From: Euphrasia confusa | Lineage: Eukaryota; Streptophyta; Magnoliopsida; Lamiales; Orobanchaceae | Reading direction: 5' to 3' | NCBI GenBank assembly: GCA_954870475.1 | Contig: OX940951.1 | Coordinates: 49,127,679-49,191,678, forward strand | DNA length: 64,000 nt | Shown here: positions 59,036 through 64,000 of the stretch, piece by piece | How the letters are laid out: the number at the start of each line of letters is the position of its first letter | How positions within the stretch are numbered: the stretch's first letter is position 1 | The notes under the pieces: generated by a model | Databases searched by the model: none | What the model was told of the DNA's origin: nothing | The model's input: the letters and a program-made list of their open reading frames with translations, nothing else | Made by a program: the position numbers and the translations under genes

Positions 59036-62000
59036 ATGTTATCATCCTCTGCAAAACATCCTCCACCACCACCACCACAACAAGAAAAGTTGAAAAGTGA
59101 TGGTGATGATGATGAGGCAGTAGTAGATCTGTTGAAATGTTCAGATGACAATAGCCACACACATCCCAACAAGTTCTCCATAAGGTAATAATAACTCACC
59201 CCAGAGCTCTTTGTCAGTTCCCTCTTTTACTTGTTTTGTCATGTCTTCAATAACCCCTCTCTCTCAAACACACACTCTTCACCCATGTTATGTGTTGGAC
59301 TTTTCTTTCTCTTGCTTTGTTTAGATCTGAGTTTTCTCACTTATCCAAACCAGGGTTTTCTTTCTGGTTTTTCATAAAGATATAATCTTTCTGGTTTTTC
59401 ATAAAGATATAATCTTTGTCCAAAAACACAATTTTTCTTGATTTGTTTTTCTGAGTTTTTGATCTTGTGTGTTGGGTGTTCTGTGTGAGCAAAAACCCAG
59501 TTTCTATTGGTCAATCTTGGCCACTTGTTTTTGGGTTTATCAATTTCCTTGTGGTCATTTTATGCACCTATATGCTATGGGTCAAGAAAACCCATTCATC
59601 ATTAGCAGTAATTGAGGTTAGTTTTATTTTCATGGGGAGCTAATTATTAAGCTCTATTAGGTTGCTTTGTTTTTTTGTGGTTGAGAATCATCGGCACATA
59701 GTTTTTTGTGATTTCAATAACACAAAATTGTTGTTGCAGAGATTATGTGTTCGCTGCGCGAGGCAAAGATATCAAGTCTCACTGGCCGTTTTCGCCGGAG
59801 AACCTGCAGCTTTGTCTGAGGAACGGAGTGACAGAGGTGCTGCCGCCTTTCGAGACGATCGAAACCTTGAAAGCCGTTGTCAAACGGCTCGATGAACACA
59901 CAAGCTGTCTTACTTCCGGGCCCGACTCCTCTAAAAATGCTGGCCTAGAGCTAGCTTTGGGGGACAAGATCGAGAACTTCAATTCGAATTCCCCCGAACA
60001 AGAAGAAGATGAAGAGTATATGCCTGATGTGAATCCAGTTCCCTTCCAAACCAAAAGCTCGTTTCCGAAGGCCAGGAAGCCCGCAACCACATTTCGGGCC
60101 TCCGGCAAGGCCACTGCTAAGAACCAGGGTAAAAAGTGTAGGTTGATTGTGAAATTGGGCAACTGCGATATTTCCGACCCCACGTCGAACGATTGGGATT
60201 TTTCGGAAGCTCATATGGCTTCTTCGAAGGTTTGCCCCGTGTGCAAGACTTTCATGTCTTCTTCAAACACGACTTTGAATGCTCATATTGATCAGTGCCT
60301 GTGTGGAGAGTCCAAGGTCGAAAGAACTGAAAATCCGAAAGAGGTGATTGTGAAGCATAGAATAATAAAGCCTAGAAAGGTGAGACTGATGGTGGACATT
60401 TACAAGACGGCCCTCGGTTGTACACTGGAGGATCTCGATAAAAGAAACGGGACGAATTTTGCTTCGAATTTGAGTTTCCCGGCTCTTGATCAAGAAAATG
60501 TTGATAACAATTCGATAATTAGTGAGGACAAAAACGAAGGTGCTGTGTATATTGATTCGAGTGGTACAAAGGTTTGCATTTTATCAAAATTAAGTAATAT
60601 GAATCCGAACACGAATGGTGAAGATGATTGTGGGCCTAGGAAGCTTTTGGAAAGAGATAAAGTAAGCAAGATTTTACCAAGCAATAAGAAGAAGCATCTT
60701 GTTCAGGGAAAGAATATTCTAAAATGGCCACCTTACGAAAGAAGGTGTTGCTCTCCTGGGCCTGGTCGTAGTTCAGAGGTATGTCGGGCCTCATGTTTCA
60801 CATGAAAAGCATAAAAATTGCAGTTGATAATTCATATTAAGAGCCTTTATACTTCTGCTTCATTTTTCCATTTTTTGTTATCAAGTCATAGGATTATTTA
60901 TTCTGCAAAATATAAATTTGGACCTTTTTACCAATGCAGAAAATGAAATTTCCACCTTTAGAAAATGAGAAGGATGGCACTGCACAGCCTCTCAAAGCCG
61001 CCTGTCATGAACGCGAACACGATCAGTTGAAATCCAATGGTTCTGGATTAATAAATCAGCGGACAGGCTCCGAAAGAACCACGGGTCACAAAATGAAGAT
61101 AAACCCCGATCAAAAAAGTCGCAATCCGGACAAAATTATAACTCTGAAGAACTCGAGAATTAAGAGTGGTCAGCTGCCTTCGCTTGACGATTATAAGCTC
61201 ATCAAGAGAACCCGTGACTTGAGACTCCCAATTTCAACTTCTGTTAATACTCATCCTAATCCACTTTCAGCTTCTGAGAGTCTCAAAAGAAAGGAAAGCG
61301 TGGAGCAACAGCCTTGCCTGACAAATCGAGCAGGATACTCGTTGTTTGACTCACAAGACTTCGACTATGGTAAGAAAACAAAAAATAATCATATGATGAC
61401 GCTACTACATAAGAGGAATTTCAAAAGAAGGAAAGAAAACAGGACCTCATTTCCAAATGGCAAGGAAGTTGAAAGGCTATCACCTTCAAGCAAGAGCTCG
61501 ATGCCTATCGGACATGCGTCCTTTTCGGAATCAAAGAAATTCAAGAAATCATCCACAATTCACATACAGAATAATACGGTAGACACAAGAATGGGAAAAG
61601 ACTCCGATCATTTCTCATTTGATCATAGGGCTAGAGCTTTGAAAATGCGAAAGAATACAAGGGGCTTGTTGAACAGAACGTCTCCAAACCACTCAAATTC
61701 ATCCTGGGAATCTCATAGCCATGGATTTGAGCATAATATCGATTCTTTTGTGAGTGACAACGGTGGCATGTCCGGTTCTTTAAATGCAGATGAAACTCGT
61801 GATGAGTTTGTAGGTGAGCTAATTTCAAAAATATCTGGTGGAGGAGAGCCTCTTATTTCCTATGACGGATCTTTGGCATATGAAGAAAAGATGTTATGTG
61901 TTGCCAAAGATTTGGTGGCCGAAATAAAGGGGAATGAAGGGGAAGAAGGCAATTACTTTATCGATGTTGATCCGATACCAATCCCCAGTCCGCCAGGTTC

Positions 62001-62889
62001 GTTTTTGCCGAGCCCTGGGCGTATGGGCTCTGAAGAACTTCAAGGAAATTCGACGTTAACATCCTGTCGGGTACATTCTTCTGGGAACGAGCCTGATTGG
62101 ATTGATCGTAGGGATCCATCAGATTCACCGATTTCTGGCCCATCATTTGTTTCTAACTCGGTTGCTTTTCGATCACATGCTGTAATACCTCCTGTGGTTG
62201 AAAGTTCAAATCCGAATGCAAGATCGGTTTTTGCAGAGTCTAGGTTTCCGATTGGTGGTGATTGTGAGTCTAGGAGCCCGTCTACTCCTAATTCCATTTT
62301 TCGACTGATGGGAAAGAACTTGATGGTGGTGAATAAAGAGGAAGACTGTGTCCCGAAAATTGGGCACTTGCCCGTCGAGCTAAGTATGACAAACGAGTCC
62401 CAAAAATCCCATTCTTCCGTTTGTGAAAATGCACAACATTTTGATCATCAGTCAAGGTCTGCCCTTTTTGATATGACCTCCGGTCGCAAAGGGTTCGTTT
62501 CTTCGATGGATTGCCACAGATACGAAAATAGAGACTTCGTTGAGAAACCCCACAATACCCTTTTCGTCCCTCTACTCAGGAATCCCCATTCTGATATAAT
62601 GGTAATGAACGACCCGTCTGATTTTAGAAGAACGTGCGACTCTGGGAACATGCATCATGTGGGCCCAGTGTATTATGAACCGAGGCATGCGGGGCCGATG
62701 AGGCCTCGTTATAATCCCCTGTACAGCGGACCATCCCAAATCGGCCGGCATGTGAATAGTTACAATGTGCCACCTGGCAATGGGATGAACAACATGAATC
62801 AGGTAAGTTGGAGTCGCGCAGGTGAAGGTCGCGAGAGATCGTCGTTCTATTTCACTACTGGAGTTTGTTTACCTACTAAGTTCGGTTGA
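59036..62889 (+). CDS. HAP8: HAPLESS 8-like protein with UBZ4-type zinc finger
   Basis: Exons 59036-59184, 59740-60778 and 60940-62889; phases close to 1045 residues. Residues 46-90 (KFSIRDYVFAARGKDI, HWPFSPENLQLCLRNGV, EVLPPFE) form the conserved N-terminal block of the family. A CPVCKTFMSSSNTTLNAHID zinc finger (C215, C218, H232, C236) has the CX2CX13HX3C spacing of UBZ4 ubiquitin-binding fingers. The rest is long, Ser/Lys-rich and probably disordered, with basic clusters such as KRNFKRRKENR that could be nuclear signals. From memory the closest relatives are Arabidopsis HAPLESS 8 (At5g56250, male gametophyte function) and its paralogue; molecular role is unclear. A perfect donor (CAG|GTAAGT at 62802/62803) lies 87 bp before the stop, so the true C-terminus may instead use a further exon I cannot identify. 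Confidence 0.8.
59361..59414. repeat. 27-bp perfect tandem duplication in HAP8 intron 1
   Basis: The unit TTTCTGGTTTTTCATAAAGA plus TATAATC occurs twice head to tail, at 59361 and 59388. Confidence 0.95.
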
Positions 62890-63915
62890 TGTCGTATAGT
62901 GTATATGGAAGTGTCATCGGGATGTTTTTGAGTATGAGTTGAAATCTGGTTTTGAGGATAATGCAAAAAGTTGAATTGATCAAGACTCGTGTTTGTGCAT
63001 GAGATTAACTTTTATACTGTACTACTTATAATAAAACTAGTTAATTTGCTCTCTTCGTACCTTCATAAAAAATTCACTTTTCTTTTTGAATGTGGTACGT
63101 GCCCCAAAAGAAAGAGTACTTGTTTACTGGGATGAAAGAAGCAATATTTAATCAGATCAATAACATCATGCTCCATCTGAAGTTATCAAGTGCGGATCTA
63201 GAATTAAATCTAAGGGAGGACTAAAAGCTTTATAAAAAAATAAGTTCCAAAATGGCATATTGAGTGCATGGCATAAGAGGATACGGTCAAGTTATGTGTA
63301 AATCGATTAATGCATGTTACAAAAAAATGATGTGAAGTCCAAAAATCGATTATTGCATTGCATGTAACAAAAAAGTGGGTCATTGAAATGAAACATCAAG
63401 ATTACGTGCACAAATTTCTCCCATGATTTACAGCTATAGCTAAATATTGGAGACGAAAGCTCCATCTCTTTCACGATAAAAGTAGTGCGCGCTATGCCTA
63501 TATTTGAGATCACACTTATTTTCTTATCATCACAAAAATATTTATATACAGTATGTTCCATAAAACTAAATTTTTTAACTTTTTTTTTTTGGAAAATACA
63601 AATGAAAGATAGTAAGGAGTAGTATATTTTTATGTACGACGAAAAAAGTAGTATTAAGAATTAAGGTCACGTCATGAAATACATTAACCTTTTAACGTAC
63701 AATTCTCGTGTGTCGTTTCCGGTTGGATTAGGTTACTTTTATTTAGTAGTATAATATTCTGATAATAATTAAATTGATTGCCCGTGTCTCGTGTCGTGTT
63801 ATACCAAAAAGTCAGATGTTTTCGAATTGCTTGCATAATATTGACTTTTGACGTATAAAATTTGATAATATTGAAGTCGATGTAAACATGTAGTAGTACT
63901 AAATAAACAAAATAC
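62890..63915. other. Intergenic, HAP8 3' side
   Basis: A/T-rich DNA with no recognisable gene; the first few hundred bases are the presumed 3' UTR. Confidence 0.5.
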
Positions 63916-63951
63916 TGTCCGGAACATAATGTATGTCCGGAACATAATGTA
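63916..63951. repeat. 18-bp tandem duplication at the SINE boundary
   Basis: TGTCCGGAACATAATGTA occurs twice in direct succession at 63916 and 63934, immediately before and into the SINE-like sequence. Confidence 0.9.
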
Positions 63952-64000
63952 GTGATAAAGTTTGTGATGATGTGGATGTAATTCCTTAACGACGCAGAGT
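63941..64000 (+). mobile_element. Second SINE-head copy, cut by the window end
   Basis: AGTGATAAAGTTTGTGATGA, then TGTAATTCCTTAACGACG and CAGAGT, line up with AGTGGTAAGGTCTGTGGTGA, TGTAATTCCCCGACGACG and TAGAGT at 2403-2450. The copy runs off the window just before the expected B box. Its A box has mutated. Confidence 0.6.

Noticed and set aside
1..64000. CRISPR array, bacterial operon, phage or viral genes
   Set aside because: None of the repeats has CRISPR spacing, genes are intron-bearing plant genes, and no viral protein was recognised.

Overview
This 64 kb window is nuclear DNA from a flowering plant. It is AT-rich and intron-rich, with canonical GT..AG junctions, telo-box and site II (TGGGCY) promoter motifs on ribosomal-protein genes, a plant photosystem gene (PsbR), WRKY, NAC and PPR genes, and small transposon remnants. 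The protein sequences fit a eudicot, possibly an asterid; that last step is inference, since no searches were run. Exon borders were placed by eye from splice motifs, from reading phase across each intron (every multi-exon model given closes in phase), and from remembered family sequences.

Layout. 0-5 kb: accessory, repeat-rich DNA with a broken NPR1-like fragment, a 534-bp hAT-type MITE with perfect 8-bp target-site duplications, a tRNA-derived SINE head, a 110-bp tandem array and several smaller tandem duplications. 5-14 kb, all minus strand: RPL27, a two-exon gene with a 2OG-oxygenase-like fold that lacks its iron-binding histidines, and an 11-exon organellar YchF GTPase/ATPase. 14-23 kb, plus strand: two tandem PAT1 mRNA-decay genes with matching five-exon structures. 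23.6-26.6 kb: a single-exon P-class PPR gene and, convergent to it, the 25-codon RPL41 gene. 30-38.6 kb: a NAC1-type NAC gene with a miR164 site, PSBR, a renalase-like FAD oxidoreductase and a CRPK1-like receptor-like cytoplasmic kinase. 42-46 kb: a group I WRKY (WRKY2-like). 46.6-52.3 kb, minus strand: a nine-exon CLC-F-like chloride channel/transporter. 52.3-59 kb: gene-poor, with an RG-rich decayed coding stretch, minisatellites and a start-less F-box/DUF295 remnant beside a diverged MITE-like repeat. 59-63 kb: a HAPLESS 8-like UBZ-finger gene. The last 60 bases are the start of a second copy of the SINE.

The genes are not an operon or a dedicated pathway. They are mostly housekeeping and regulatory genes (translation, mRNA decay, photosynthesis, signalling). 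From memory, their Arabidopsis counterparts fall in a few homoeologous blocks (near At1g56, At1g79 and At5g56), so the window looks like a conserved ancestral segment. No clearly new biological system was found. The most interesting local observations are a recent 93-bp in-frame duplication that creates a putative duplicate mini-exon in the FAD gene, the 2OG-like protein without metal ligands, the PAT1 tandem pair with its duplicated upstream region, and the decayed NPR1-like fragment.
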